From NCBI GenBank assembly GCA_903905065.1, contig CAIVEW010000068.1, positions 156,670 to 220,669 on the forward strand: a stretch of DNA of 64,000 nt. The letters are read 5' to 3'. Each line of letters starts with the position of its first letter. Within the stretch, counting starts at the first letter, position 1. The notes under the pieces were generated by a model. That model did no database searches, had not been told where the DNA came from, and saw only the letters and a list, made by a program, of their open reading frames with translations. A program made the translations under genes and the position numbers. This DNA comes from an uncultured Bacteroidota bacterium. GTDB lineage: Bacteria > Bacteroidota > Bacteroidia > Chitinophagales > Chitinophagaceae. This document shows, piece after piece, positions 1-8,867 of this stretch.

Positions 1-103
1 ACTAATAACCGCGGAACCTTGATTAAAGGATAATGGATGTTCATGATTTACATCCCTGACCTGGAAAAAGACCGGAGCGTTCAAACCCCAAAAAGTAGAA
101 GTT

Positions 104-682
104 ATGCAGTTAACCCAACAACCAGACGCCCAACTGATCCATGCATTTATGCAGGGACACGAAACTGCCTTAGAGGTACTTATCAACAGGTATAAGGACA
201 AGGTATATACCTCTGTGTATATGCTGGTAAAAGACAAATACCTGGCGGAGGATATCTTCCAGGATGCCTTCCTGAAAATAATAAAAACCATAAAGGAAGG
301 CCGCTATGCGGAACAGGGAAAGTTTTTGCCCTGGGCGATCAGGGTAGCGCATAACCTGTGCATGGATCATTTTCGCCGCACCCGGCACCAGATTCCCATA
401 ACCCTGCCGGACGGCCAGGACATATCAAACCTGTTTGGCGCCGGTGATATGGCCTCTGACGGCATCGAAAAACGCCAGGTGCATGACAGTGTGCGTAAGC
501 TGGTAGAAGAGTTGCCCGAGGAGCAGCGAGAAGTAGTGGTGCTGCGTATATACGCCGACCTGAGCTTTAAAGAAATATCCGATGTGACTGGGGTGAGCAT
601 AAATACAGCCCTTGGCAGGATGAGGTATGCGTTGATCAATCTAAGAAAAATGATAACCGATAAGCAGATGGTGCTTCGTTGA
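104..682 (+). CDS. ECF-type RNA polymerase sigma factor (sigma-70 family)
   Basis: 192 aa, the normal size for an extracytoplasmic-function sigma factor. Region 2 (about residues 20-90) shows the AEDIFQDAFLKI segment used for core binding and -10 recognition, with basic residues following (RRTRH). Region 4 (about 130-185) carries LPEEQREVVVLRIYADLSF followed by KEIS, the helix-turn-helix that contacts the -35 element. It would direct RNA polymerase to an alternative promoter set. No anti-sigma gene follows: the next gene, rsmE, starts 34 bp downstream. Which regulon it controls cannot be read from the sequence. Family assignment is firm; the specific role is unknown. Confidence 0.93.
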   Translation: MQLTQQPDAQLIHAFMQGHETALEVLINRYKDKVYTSVYMLVKDKYLAEDIFQDAFLKIIKTIKEGRYAEQGKFLPWAIRVAHNLCMDHFRRTRHQIPITLPDGQDISNLFGAGDMASDGIEKRQVHDSVRKLVEELPEEQREVVVLRIYADLSFKEISDVTGVSINTALGRMRYALINLRKMITDKQMVLR

Positions 683-716
683 TAATTTCGTTTTATTTTT
701 ATACTTTGCCCCATAC

Positions 717-1442
717 ATGTCTGAACTGCATCGCTTTTTTTATGCCGGCCCTATTGCTGGAAATAGTATTGTTACCCTTGACGCCGATACTGCAAAACAT
801 ATTTGGCAGGTGCTGCGGATGAAAGAAGGGGACCACATTCTTCTGACCGATGGCAAGGGAACTATTGCTGAAGGCGAAATACATACTGCTGAGCGCCACA
901 AATGCAATGTATCTATTACGAAGGTGTCTTTCACCGCACGCATAGGCAAGATGCTGCATCTCTGTGTCGCTTTCACAAAAAACAATAGCCGCAATGAATG
1001 GCTGCTTGAAAAAGCGACCGAACTTGGCGTCGGATCTATTATCCCGATGACTACAAGCCGTTCGGAAAAAGCGCACGTAAGGGTGGATAGGTGGGAAAAA
1101 ATCCTGCAATCTGCGATCTTGCAGTCGCAGCAAAACTACCTGCCTATACTAGCGAAGATCACCCCCTTGCCGCAGGTGCTAAAACAATATGAGGATGTCC
1201 CTCAGAAATTTGTTGCTCATTGCATTGATGTTAAAAAGCAAAGCCTCGCTGAAATGTTAAAACCGGAAGGCGATACGATTATTCTTATTGGGCCGGAAGG
1301 GGATTTTACGCAGGAAGAAGTAAATTTGTGCTTAGGGAGCGGGTTTAAGCCCGTGTCGCTGGGAAAGCAAAGGCTGCGTACCGAAACAGCAGCAATAGCT
1401 GCAGCGGCTTATTTTAATGTAATGAGTGATGAGCAGAACTAA
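717..1442 (+). CDS. rsmE: 16S rRNA (uracil1498-N3)-methyltransferase RsmE
   Basis: 241 aa, typical for RsmE, which methylates N3 of U1498 in 16S rRNA using S-adenosylmethionine. The N-terminal PUA-like RNA-binding part contains HIWQVLRMKEGD (about residues 28-40). The C-terminal SPOUT trefoil knot is visible as LIGPEGDFTQEEV and SLGKQRLRTETAAIAAA (about 188-232), the SAM-binding loops of the family. Expression looks short-leadered: a TATACTTTG segment at 700-708 ends 8 nt before the ATG. The 3' end overlaps the next gene by 17 bp, so the two are probably co-transcribed. Confidence 0.96.
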   Translation: MSELHRFFYAGPIAGNSIVTLDADTAKHIWQVLRMKEGDHILLTDGKGTIAEGEIHTAERHKCNVSITKVSFTARIGKMLHLCVAFTKNNSRNEWLLEKATELGVGSIIPMTTSRSEKAHVRVDRWEKILQSAILQSQQNYLPILAKITPLPQVLKQYEDVPQKFVAHCIDVKKQSLAEMLKPEGDTIILIGPEGDFTQEEVNLCLGSGFKPVSLGKQRLRTETAAIAAAAYFNVMSDEQN

Positions 1443-2115
1443 GTGTTTATTAGCAGCAGCAATATTTCTTTTTGGAGTTACTCTTTGCTCTTTTGCTGCA
1501 GAGGCACAAGGAATGAAGCTGGGCCTGCTGGTATACAATGGTGGTGGCGACTGGTACGCGAATCCCACCTCCCTCAAAAATCTGGCATTATTTTGCAACG
1601 AACAATTGCATACTAATTTCGACCCGGTTGAGGCACATGTGGAAGTGGGCAGCCCGGATATTTTCAATTACCCTTTTATTCACATGACCGGCCACGGCCG
1701 GTGGGCGCTGAGTGACGCCGAAGCACAAAACCTGCGCAAGTATCTCGAGGGCGGCGGTTTTCTTCACATCGACGACAACTACGGTCTTGATGTTTATGTG
1801 CGCCCGGCGCTGAAGAAAGTGTTTCCTGATCTTGAGTTGGTAGAGCTGCCTTTTTCATATCCCATTTATCATCAGAAGTACAATTTTCCGAATGGCCTCC
1901 CAAAGATCCATGAGCACGATGGCGGTCCGCCAAAAGGATGCGGATTGATCTATAAAGGCCGGCTGGTTTGTTTCTATAGTTTTGACACCGACCTTGGCGA
2001 TGGCTGGGAAGACTTTGATGTGCACCGGGATCCACCTGAAAAACACCAGGCAGCACTACAGATGGGGGCTAACCTCATCCAATATGTGTTTACCAATAAT
2101 CCGGTTGCACAGTGA
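1426..2115 (+). CDS. DUF4159 domain-containing secreted protein
   Basis: 229 aa with a Sec signal peptide (MMSRTKCLLAAAIFLFGVTL, cleavage near AEAQG, about residue 28). The rest is one DUF4159 domain with the landmarks FIHMTGHG, LRKYLEGGGFLHIDDN and HPKQ-like basic segments (PIYHQKYNF, YKGRLVCFYSFDTDLGDGW). The fold resembles class I glutamine amidotransferase-like domains; the family is common in Bacteroidota but its reaction is not established. The start overlaps rsmE by 17 bp, indicating translational coupling. Domain call is confident, function unknown. Confidence 0.85.
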   Translation: MMSRTKCLLAAAIFLFGVTLCSFAAEAQGMKLGLLVYNGGGDWYANPTSLKNLALFCNEQLHTNFDPVEAHVEVGSPDIFNYPFIHMTGHGRWALSDAEAQNLRKYLEGGGFLHIDDNYGLDVYVRPALKKVFPDLELVELPFSYPIYHQKYNFPNGLPKIHEHDGGPPKGCGLIYKGRLVCFYSFDTDLGDGWEDFDVHRDPPEKHQAALQMGANLIQYVFTNNPVAQ

Positions 2116-2192
2116 TTAGTCATTAGTTGTGATAAATTGTGAGTAGGGGGAAAACTGGAACTAGGTCAATTTCTTTTCTGATTTCCTAATGA

Positions 2193-3296
2193 TTGTTACA
2201 CCCATCTATGGTGATTGCACTGAAAGTTTTTAAGGAAAAGCTATTTGCTGAGATAACGGAGATACCTCCAATGTTGCAGCAGGCACATCTTCCTTCTTTA
2301 GACGGATTGCGTGGGGTATCTATTCTTATTGTGCTGGTTTTTCACGTATTGCAAAGGAATAAAGGCTGGAACTTTAACGGCATGTTTGGCGTAAATATTT
2401 TCTTTGTCATCAGCGGCTTTATCATCACCACTTTACTGCTGAAAGAAAAATGCCGGACGAAACAAGTATCGCTTAAGAAATTTTAAATAAGGCGGTTCCT
2501 GAAAATCTTACCTGTGGCTTACCTCTTCCTTTTGGTGGTGATACTGCTTAACCTGCATTATCATTTCGTTTCCAAAAGGGAGTTGCTATCTTCCGTATTG
2601 TTTATTAAGAATACAAGTGTCCTATCTTCAAACTGGGATTGGAGTACAGGCCATTTTTGGTCTCTATCCGTCGAAGAGCAATTTTATATTTTCTTCCCGT
2701 TCATCCTGAAGAAAAGTACAAATAAGTACATGGTGACGATCCTGTTTCTATTGGTGACCATACCCGTTTTACTGATATTGGAGCAAAGCAATGCCGGGTT
2801 TTTTGGTACTCGCGGCATGCATGTATTCCTCGATTTTTTCAGGTTCATTATCCCGATACTAGCTGGTGCATTGTGCGCATTGCTTATTTTCAAGAAAGTG
2901 ATCGTAAAAAGGCTTTACCCGAATCATATTGTCCTTAACCTGCTATTGCTATTTTTAGCTTATTTCTGCTATAGCACCCATGGGGTACTGTATGAAATAC
3001 AATGCAATAATTTGTTCAGCTCCGTAATAGTTGCAGCAGTGATAGCAAACAACATAGCGTATTCAAAAAATTTGTTTTTCAGGCTGATTAATTCGAAGCT
3101 ATTGGTTACCATAGGCCTGGCTTCCTATTCGATATATGTATGGCAGCAGATTTTTCTGCTGCAGGTGCCGTGGGCGCACGCGTTTCGTTTTGCGGGCGAT
3201 CTCTGGTTCAATATCCTGGCGATGGCTCTTGTTTCTTCCTGCTCTTATTATTTCATAGAGCGGAAACTGGCGAAGTTAAAAAGCAAGTACAGGTAG
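2193..3296 (+). pseudogene. acyltransferase 3 family (OafA-like) gene interrupted by one in-frame stop
   Basis: Two same-frame segments, 2193-2486 and 2487-3296, form one membrane acyltransferase of about 360 residues, normal for the family. The first part has LPSLDGLRGVSILIVLVFH (catalytic-type His at the end) and FFVISGFIITTLLL; the second has WSLSVEEQFYIFFP and a series of hydrophobic helices to the end. The break is a TAA at 2484-2486, in the conserved aromatic-x-RR-x-L-(R/K)-I-L-P motif: the frame reads LKKF, stop, IRRFLKILP. Relatives have Tyr or Trp there, so a single change from TAT or TAC explains it. The start is TTG 2193 or ATG 2208. Intact members acylate surface sugars; the glycosyltransferase next door fits such a role. 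Readthrough or a sequencing error are the alternatives. Confidence 0.85.
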
Positions 3297-3301
3297 ATAC
3301 C

Positions 3302-4222
3302 TTAATATTTTAACCGGGCTTCTACGTCGTGTAAATAGTCAAGCGTTTTTTTGCTGACAACGTGGCGTTTTTCGATAAATGGAATTTTCGCTATTTGCCA
3401 CAGCGATGCGAAGAATGTTCCCAAATGGCCTTTGGCCATGCGCAGGTAGTAAATAGCCCAGCTTACTGAAGTGGTGACAAAATATTTAAAGGGCAGGTAG
3501 CGCCACGCCACCTTGCTCTTGTTGATCCACTGCATCTGCAATTTTTTGTAATTGGGTGCGCGGCCCAACGCAGATTCTTTGTGGGCGATGGTCACGCCGT
3601 TATCAAACCCAATAGTATAGCCGGCATCGAGTATGCGGTAAGCAAGGTCATATTCTTCCATGCCATAATGAAAATCGGTAGGGTAGAGGCCTGTTTTTTT
3701 CATTACCTCCGCCTTAGTGATATTGGCACCCCCGGCGAAATATGCGGTCAGAAACCGTGGATTCGACTTGTATTTTTCATACATCTTGTGCGGGAAAGCG
3801 GTGACTTGTACTTCTTTGTTTTCGTAGTATATAACACGGAAGGTGATGACTCCTGTATTTGCGTCTTTGAAGAATGGCTCCTCAAATAATGCCGCTAAAC
3901 GTTGAAGATCGGTTGGCGCGGTGAAGGCCATATCGTCATCAATATTCAGCAAAATGCTTCCCGTGGCCATTTGCATCAGTTTGTTGCGGCCCTTTGCCAC
4001 GCCAAGATTTTCATCCGATAAAATGTACTTTGCCTTAATCTGCGGATGTGTATTTACATAATTCACTACTTCGTCATAAGGTTCTGTGGACGCATTGTTC
4101 AGTATCAGTATTTCTTCCAGCACTTCATCAAGGCCCGATTGTCCCCCAAGGTTTATTAATAACTCCAGCAGGTCCGCCGGGCGGTTGTAGGTGATAATAA
4201 GTATGGAGATCCGTTCGGCCAT
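3302..4222 (-). CDS. family 2 glycosyltransferase
   Basis: 306 aa GT-A fold glycosyltransferase. N-terminal nucleotide-sugar site: ISILIITYNRPADLLELL and LILNNASTEPYDEV. The metal-binding DxD-type motif is NIDDDMAFT (about residue 95). The acceptor/catalytic region is YFAGGANITKAEVM followed by YGMEEYDLAYRILDAGY, the ED-containing motif of GT2 enzymes. It would transfer a sugar during surface polysaccharide or glycan synthesis; donor and acceptor are unknown. It converges on the broken acyltransferase with a 5-bp gap. A TAAATTTG -7 element lies 7 nt before the ATG, right against a palindromic repeat, so the mRNA may be leaderless. Confidence 0.9.
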   Translation of the reverse strand: MAERISILIITYNRPADLLELLINLGGQSGLDEVLEEILILNNASTEPYDEVVNYVNTHPQIKAKYILSDENLGVAKGRNKLMQMATGSILLNIDDDMAFTAPTDLQRLAALFEEPFFKDANTGVITFRVIYYENKEVQVTAFPHKMYEKYKSNPRFLTAYFAGGANITKAEVMKKTGLYPTDFHYGMEEYDLAYRILDAGYTIGFDNGVTIAHKESALGRAPNYKKLQMQWINKSKVAWRYLPFKYFVTTSVSWAIYYLRMAKGHLGTFFASLWQIAKIPFIEKRHVVSKKTLDYLHDVEARLKY

Positions 4223-4229
4223 GTAGCGG

Positions 4230-4237
4230 CAAATTTA
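4230..4237 (-). promoter_or_regulatory. Bacteroidota -7 promoter element (TAAATTTG) of the glycosyltransferase
   Basis: On the minus strand the sequence reads TAAATTTG, a perfect TAnnTTTG, with 7 nt to the ATG at 4222. Its first T is the last base of the adjoining 24-bp palindromic repeat (4237-4260). No clear TTG -33 box is seen at the usual distance. Confidence 0.5.
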
Positions 4238-4260
4238 ACCCCAAACCCCTAAAGGGGCTT
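4237..4260 (-). repeat. dispersed 24-bp palindromic repeat, copy 1
   Basis: Minus strand begins AAGCCCCTTTAGGGG and ends TTTGGGGTT; identical over 24 bp to the copies at 33789 and 34891. The inner CCCCTTTAGGGG is a near-perfect inverted repeat able to form a hairpin. Confidence 0.85.
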
Positions 4261-4383
4261 CACAGTGGGAATATATTTTCAACTTTTTGCGTTTGCATTA
4301 TATTGCCGCACTCATAAAAAAGGGGCTTGCTAAAAAAGATATTTTCAATTTCTGGAACAATCATTCACTGTTGAAGTTTGTGT

Positions 4384-4830
4384 TTACCTTTTATTTTTTT
4401 TTGCAAGGATAATAAAATAAATGATTGGTATTACAAAAAATAGTATAATCAGGCTTTCTGAGAATGTGTCGTAATGCCGTGGCTTTACATGTCTGTGGAT
4501 GGAATGCAACTCGGCTTTATGCCAGTGATAGTGTTTGCATATTGAGTCGCATTTTTCTTCATCGTCATTAGACATTTTCGGATCATACAAAGTGTTAATA
4601 TGACAATACGAATCGTAGCTTGAACTGTCAATTGCGTGGTGTTTTTCTTCCCTGCCATGAATTTGCTGCTTATGTTCGGCGTTGAGACGATAAATATAAT
4701 ACGAGTCTTTACGTGTACTGTCAATCACGCAAGCACAAATCGGAGTCCGAGTAGAATAATAATCGTCGAGGTATACTCCAACATAAAGCACGGTGATCCA
4801 CATTGCGAAGAACCCGATAAACAATTTCAT
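4384..4830 (-). CDS. small hypothetical membrane protein
   Basis: 148 aa, no family recognised. Hydrophobic segments at both ends (FIGFFAMWITVLYVGVYL, about residues 4-21, and LIILFFVIPIIYFIILA, about 126-142) flank a polar, His- and Cys-rich middle (CACVID, HIHR-type runs, KHYHWHKAELHSIHRH). The topology suggests two helices with a roughly 100-residue loop outside or in the periplasm; the many His residues could bind metal, but no known site is matched. Neighbours give no hint. The coding call rests on length and sensible topology. Confidence 0.6.
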   Translation of the reverse strand: MKLFIGFFAMWITVLYVGVYLDDYYSTRTPICACVIDSTRKDSYYIYRLNAEHKQQIHGREEKHHAIDSSSYDSYCHINTLYDPKMSNDDEEKCDSICKHYHWHKAELHSIHRHVKPRHYDTFSESLIILFFVIPIIYFIILAKKNKR

Positions 4831-4919
4831 AGGAAGATAACGGTTTGAAAAAGGATTTATTTGCTCAATGTGAAAAACAAAATAGCTAAATTTATGACTC
4901 CCCTTCAGGGGGTGGGGGC

Positions 4920-6053
4920 ATGTTTAGTTACTGGGAACAGCAGAGTTTTTCGCATTATGGCCACATAGTGGTTGGTGCAGGCATCGTGGGCCTGTGCGTA
5001 GCTATCGGGCTGAGGGAGCGTTATCCGGAGGCTACTGTGCTGGTATTGGAACGCGGCTTATTGCCCACTGGCGCGAGCACGCGAAATGCCGGTTTTGCAT
5101 GTATGGGCAGTGCGACCGAACTGCTGGACGACCTTCAGCATACCAGCGAAGCGGAAGTCGTGGGCCTGTTTGCGGTAAGAAAGAAGGGATTGGAGCGGCT
5201 CAGAAAAATGTTAGGAGACGGTAGAATAGGCTACGAAGAAAATGGTGGTTACGAATTGATCAGCGAACAGGAGGCTGCGGTGCTGGACAAACTGGATTAT
5301 TTGAATACTTTACTTAAGCCGGTTACCGGAAAGGATGCTTTCAAACTTGCTAATGATCGCATCGCTGAATTCGGGTTCTCGGGTGCTTATTCCAAAGGAC
5401 TAATTGAAAATACCTGCGAAGGTGAACTCAACAGTGGGATGATGATGCGTGCACTGCTGGATATGGCTTGCCGGTGTGGTGTGGAAGTGAAGACAGGTGC
5501 GGAAGTGCTGGGCTTTGAAGAGGATGATAAAAAAGTTTTTCTACGGGTCAAAGATCCTTTCCGCACTGATGTTTGGCTGCTTAGCTGTGATACGCTGAGC
5601 ATTTGCACGAATGCATTCACCAAACAATTATTACCTGATGTAGATGTAATCCCCGGCCGCGGACAGGTGCTGGTGACATATCCCTTACCGGGCCTGAAGT
5701 TTAAAGGCATCTACCATTTCGATAAAGGATATTACTATTTCCGCGAAATAAATGGGCGGGTATTATTTGGCGGGGGCAGGAACCTGGATTTTGAAACAGA
5801 AAACACAACGGACTTCTCTTTGAACTCACTGATACAAATAGACCTGGAGCAAAAGCTTGCGGATGTTATCCTGCCAAGTATACAATTCCAGGTGGCGCAG
5901 CGTTGGGCGGGCATTATGGCCTTTGGGGCCAATAAGTATCCGATAGTAAAAGCATTTTCACCGCGCGTATTCGGCGCCTTCCGTATGGGCGGCATGGGTG
6001 TCGCGCTGGGCAGCGAGACTGCGGCGCAATTGGTGGAGTTGATAAAAGGTTAA
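4920..6053 (+). CDS. FAD-dependent oxidoreductase (DAO / glycine oxidase family)
   Basis: 377 aa. The N-terminal Rossmann motif is IVVGAGIVGLCVAIGLRERY (from about residue 16) with the acidic strand end VLVLERG, typical of FAD-binding D-amino-acid oxidase-like enzymes. ASTRNAGFACMG follows, the isoalloxazine-contacting loop. The C-terminal end has RWAGIMAF and FGAFRMGGMGVALGSETA, which close the FAD site. It would oxidise an amine or hydroxy acid with FAD; the substrate is not determinable. The start is the ATG at 4920, directly downstream of a degenerate CCCC/GGGG repeat. It converges on maf with an inverted repeat between them. Confidence 0.88.
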   Translation: MFSYWEQQSFSHYGHIVVGAGIVGLCVAIGLRERYPEATVLVLERGLLPTGASTRNAGFACMGSATELLDDLQHTSEAEVVGLFAVRKKGLERLRKMLGDGRIGYEENGGYELISEQEAAVLDKLDYLNTLLKPVTGKDAFKLANDRIAEFGFSGAYSKGLIENTCEGELNSGMMMRALLDMACRCGVEVKTGAEVLGFEEDDKKVFLRVKDPFRTDVWLLSCDTLSICTNAFTKQLLPDVDVIPGRGQVLVTYPLPGLKFKGIYHFDKGYYYFREINGRVLFGGGRNLDFETENTTDFSLNSLIQIDLEQKLADVILPSIQFQVAQRWAGIMAFGANKYPIVKAFSPRVFGAFRMGGMGVALGSETAAQLVELIKG

Positions 6054-6072
6054 AAAGTTGAAGGGTTAAAAA

Positions 6073-6135
6073 GTTAAAAGGGTGAAGCGCGAAGGATAGG
6101 ACGAAATAACGTTTTGCCTTATCAACCCTTTTAAC
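6073..6135. terminator. possible shared terminator between convergent genes
   Basis: An 11-bp perfect inverted repeat (GTTAAAAGGGT at 6073-6083, ACCCTTTTAAC at 6125-6135) spans the gap between the oxidoreductase and maf. The loop is long (41 nt) and the stem AT-rich, so the call is weak. Confidence 0.35.
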
Positions 6136-6705
6136 CTATTGCCCAGTTAACTCCTTTAACCGGATACAAACCTCACCGATGGGCAAACCCATGACGTTAT
6201 AATAATCGCCGTTTATTTTTTCTATTCCTGTCACACCTATCCACTCCTGTATCGCATATGCGCCTGCCTTATCGAATGGTTTATAGTGCGACACATAGTG
6301 TTCAATCTGCTGCTCTGTCAGGTTCCGGAAATACACCTCGGTTATCGTTGAAAAACAAACCTCTTTATTCTCTTTGCGCATACAAACGCCGGTAACGACT
6401 GTATGCCTTCGGCCGGATAGTTGTTTTAATATGTCTATTGCATGTGCCGCATCTTTTGGCTTCCCAAGTATTTGCTCGTCCAGCAATACCAGCGTATCTG
6501 CAGCGATCACGAGCGCATCATTTACCCAGAGCGATACTGCATCTGCTTTTTTACGCGCCAGGTGCTCAGGAACCTGCGCTGCGGGCATACCCGGTGGATT
6601 TGTTTCATCTACGTCGGCTATGAGCACTTCAAATTCCAGTTCAGCCATTTCCATTAGCTGTTTGCGGCGGGGAGATTGCGACGCGAGGATTATTTTATGT
6701 TGCAC
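6136..6705 (-). CDS. maf: Maf family nucleoside triphosphate pyrophosphatase
   Basis: 189 aa, normal Maf length. The signature is ILASQSPRRKQLMEMAELEF (residues 5-24). The metal/substrate motif VIAADTLVLLDEQILGKP is at about 65-82, with the catalytic Asp in AADT, and GRRHTVVTG follows. EWIGVTGIEKINGDYYNVMG is the C-terminal family signature. Maf proteins hydrolyse non-canonical or pyrimidine nucleoside triphosphates to monophosphates and are linked to septation control. The start overlaps the end of the prenyltransferase gene by 11 bp, so the two are probably translated from one mRNA. Confidence 0.95.
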   Translation of the reverse strand: MQHKIILASQSPRRKQLMEMAELEFEVLIADVDETNPPGMPAAQVPEHLARKKADAVSLWVNDALVIAADTLVLLDEQILGKPKDAAHAIDILKQLSGRRHTVVTGVCMRKENKEVCFSTITEVYFRNLTEQQIEHYVSHYKPFDKAGAYAIQEWIGVTGIEKINGDYYNVMGLPIGEVCIRLKELTGQ

Positions 6706-7627
6706 TGTTTAGATATAATTGTAAGTAGTATATAATGAATGAACAAATGCCGAGAATCATGATCGCTTTAAGATATTGGCTGGTACTATGATAGTGAGCC
6801 TGTGTGTTTCGTCTGTACAGAAATGTGGTCCAGGCAACGAGCGAGCTCACTAATACCAGCACATATACAGACATTGATACATAGTGATGCGCAAACAGGA
6901 CGAAAGAGCCTAAGCACAAAGGCATGATCACCAACAAAGATAAAACTGTAGTGAACGTCCTGGAAAATTTAAGGCCTTTTCTAATGGGCATGGTAATGCA
7001 ACCCTCCGCCTGGTCACCTTTCAGGTCTTCCATATCTTTTACAATTTCGCGCATCCAGGTAAGCATGAAAGCAAAATAAGCATAAACGCACAATATCCAT
7101 CCAGGCAGAAATAGGCGATCACCAAACCTGGATGTTCGTAAACGAAAAAATATCTGGGGTTCATAAACGAAGAACACACCTACCGTCATGGCCGTAAGCA
7201 GCGCTACGATAATATTACCTGTTACATATTGCCTCTTGAAATCAGTGGAATAAAACCACAGCAGCAAAGTGCAGCATAGCTGGAACAAAAGCCACTCCGG
7301 GTGACCTGCCTCTACAGCTACTTTACCCGCTACTGCCAGCGCTATAACGTTTAGTAGGGTATGCGCGATAATAGCCTGCTTGCGCGGTATAACTTTTTCA
7401 AGTATTACTTTTTCGGGATTGTTGATAATATCGATCTTAACGTCAAAGTAATCATTGATAATATACCCAGCGGCCGCTATCAGCATAGTGGAAAGAGACA
7501 GAAGCAGAAAATTGAGCGGCGTAAGTATTTTAGGATTTTCAGGCAGAACAATGCAGCCCCACGCAAGCAACTGCGTAAGAAATATGATCAGTAAATTTTG
7601 CCATCGAATAAGGCGAAGCCAGGGCAT
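6695..7627 (-). CDS. UbiA family prenyltransferase (GGGP-type candidate)
   Basis: 310 aa integral membrane protein with about eight or nine hydrophobic helices. First Asp-rich motif: NDYFDVKIDIIN (about residue 58), binding the prenyl diphosphate through Mg2+; second: MREIVKDMEDLKGD (about 190). These define UbiA prenyltransferases. Bacteroidota homologues in this context are often named geranylgeranylglycerol-phosphate geranylgeranyltransferase, but the sequence alone does not separate this from menaquinone-type enzymes. It overlaps maf by 11 bp and lies 88 bp downstream of porQ. Confidence 0.9.
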   Translation of the reverse strand: MPWLRLIRWQNLLIIFLTQLLAWGCIVLPENPKILTPLNFLLLSLSTMLIAAAGYIINDYFDVKIDIINNPEKVILEKVIPRKQAIIAHTLLNVIALAVAGKVAVEAGHPEWLLFQLCCTLLLWFYSTDFKRQYVTGNIIVALLTAMTVGVFFVYEPQIFFRLRTSRFGDRLFLPGWILCVYAYFAFMLTWMREIVKDMEDLKGDQAEGCITMPIRKGLKFSRTFTTVLSLLVIMPLCLGSFVLFAHHYVSMSVYVLVLVSSLVAWTTFLYRRNTQAHYHSTSQYLKAIMILGICSFIIYYLQLYLNSAT

Positions 7628-7715
7628 AAATTAGAAAGCAGCTGGCAGTTGCAGCAGGCAGCTTCCTGCAAATTAATAAAATCAGCTCGTAGTGTTATTA
7701 CTGAATTGTTAGATT

Positions 7716-8831
7716 CTATTCCCAGTCGGGATTTTCGGCGTTCCAGTGTATCTTTTCTCCAAGCTGGTTCAGGCCGAAAAGTTTGTTGAGGGCCATGGTA
7801 ATCCCAAACTCATTATATGCACCCGAAACATAGTAATACGTGCGCGCGTAGTGTATCTGAAACTTATTGAGGTTAAGCCCCGCACCAAATGAAAAACCGG
7901 CAAGGCCGGGCTGGCTCTGTAATGCGAGCTCTTTGCGTTGCAGATCATTGTAGGAAACGGTTATGGTAATCCGTTTTGCAAGCGTGAGTTCTGCGGCAAA
8001 AATAAAATGCCGGAAGAGCTTATCGCCAAAGTGCGAACCATTGTCTTTCACTGTATCAGTAGTGCCCAGGCTGTTGGTGCCGGTAAGATCTGCGGGGTTA
8101 TCGTAGCGGATATCCCACTCATACAAATGCTGTACCGTTGCTATAAGGCGCAACGGCAGGTGTTTGAATTTTTTCGAAGCGCCCAGTTGAAGGTCGAAGG
8201 GTACGGGTTCTGAGGGGTTTGAAGTATTGTATTTCTGTACCATCACGCCCATGTTTTTCGCTACGATCCCAATGTCAAAAAGGGTGGCTGTATCGAAATA
8301 ATTGATCCCCACGTCTACCAGCGCTGCCGACCCTTTGTATTGGTACAGAGAGGAGTTGGCCAGCTTGATATCCGCCCCGTAACGCCAATGCTCAAGGTAG
8401 GAGCGCGACGCCCCAAGCGTTACCGCATAATCCACGGCATGGAACTCGCCAATCACATTACCAATACTGTTTGTTTGGTCGAAGGCGCCGTAGTTAAGGT
8501 ACTGCATGCCAAAGAAAAATGAAGTGTTGATCTTTGGTACGTCATAGCCGTATTGCAGGTTGCCGATGTTAATGCCTGCAAAGAAATTGTTATACACGAG
8601 TTGCAGTTCGTTATGCATCCCAGGGCGCATCATGGCGGGGTTCTGCAGCGCAAGCGCGATGTCATTATCCGGATCAGCAACGCTGATACCACCTAATGCA
8701 GAAACATGCGGTGCGTCCGATAAATTCAGGTATTGAAAAGCTGACTGGCCACCGTTTACCTGGGCGGTGGCACTACCGCCTGCTATCACAAAACAAACAA
8801 GGAGAAAAATAATGCTTATTCTAAGGGGCAT
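7716..8831 (-). CDS. porQ: type IX secretion system outer-membrane protein PorQ
   Basis: 371 aa. Signal peptide (ISIIFLLVCFVIAGGSATAQ, cleavage near residue 24), then the PorQ N-terminal signature: SAFQYLNLSDAPHVSALGG followed by DIALALQNPAMM. The rest alternates short amphipathic strands expected of an outer-membrane beta-barrel. In T9SS, PorQ works with PorU, PorV and PorZ in the attachment complex that processes and anchors cargo. It lies 36 bp downstream of fabI on the same strand. This agrees with the T9SS cargo proteins elsewhere in the window. Confidence 0.9.
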   Translation of the reverse strand: MPLRISIIFLLVCFVIAGGSATAQVNGGQSAFQYLNLSDAPHVSALGGISVADPDNDIALALQNPAMMRPGMHNELQLVYNNFFAGINIGNLQYGYDVPKINTSFFFGMQYLNYGAFDQTNSIGNVIGEFHAVDYAVTLGASRSYLEHWRYGADIKLANSSLYQYKGSAALVDVGINYFDTATLFDIGIVAKNMGVMVQKYNTSNPSEPVPFDLQLGASKKFKHLPLRLIATVQHLYEWDIRYDNPADLTGTNSLGTTDTVKDNGSHFGDKLFRHFIFAAELTLAKRITITVSYNDLQRKELALQSQPGLAGFSFGAGLNLNKFQIHYARTYYYVSGAYNEFGITMALNKLFGLNQLGEKIHWNAENPDWE

Positions 8832-8867
8832 ATCTCTGCTATAACGTACCGATACTTTAATTATTGT

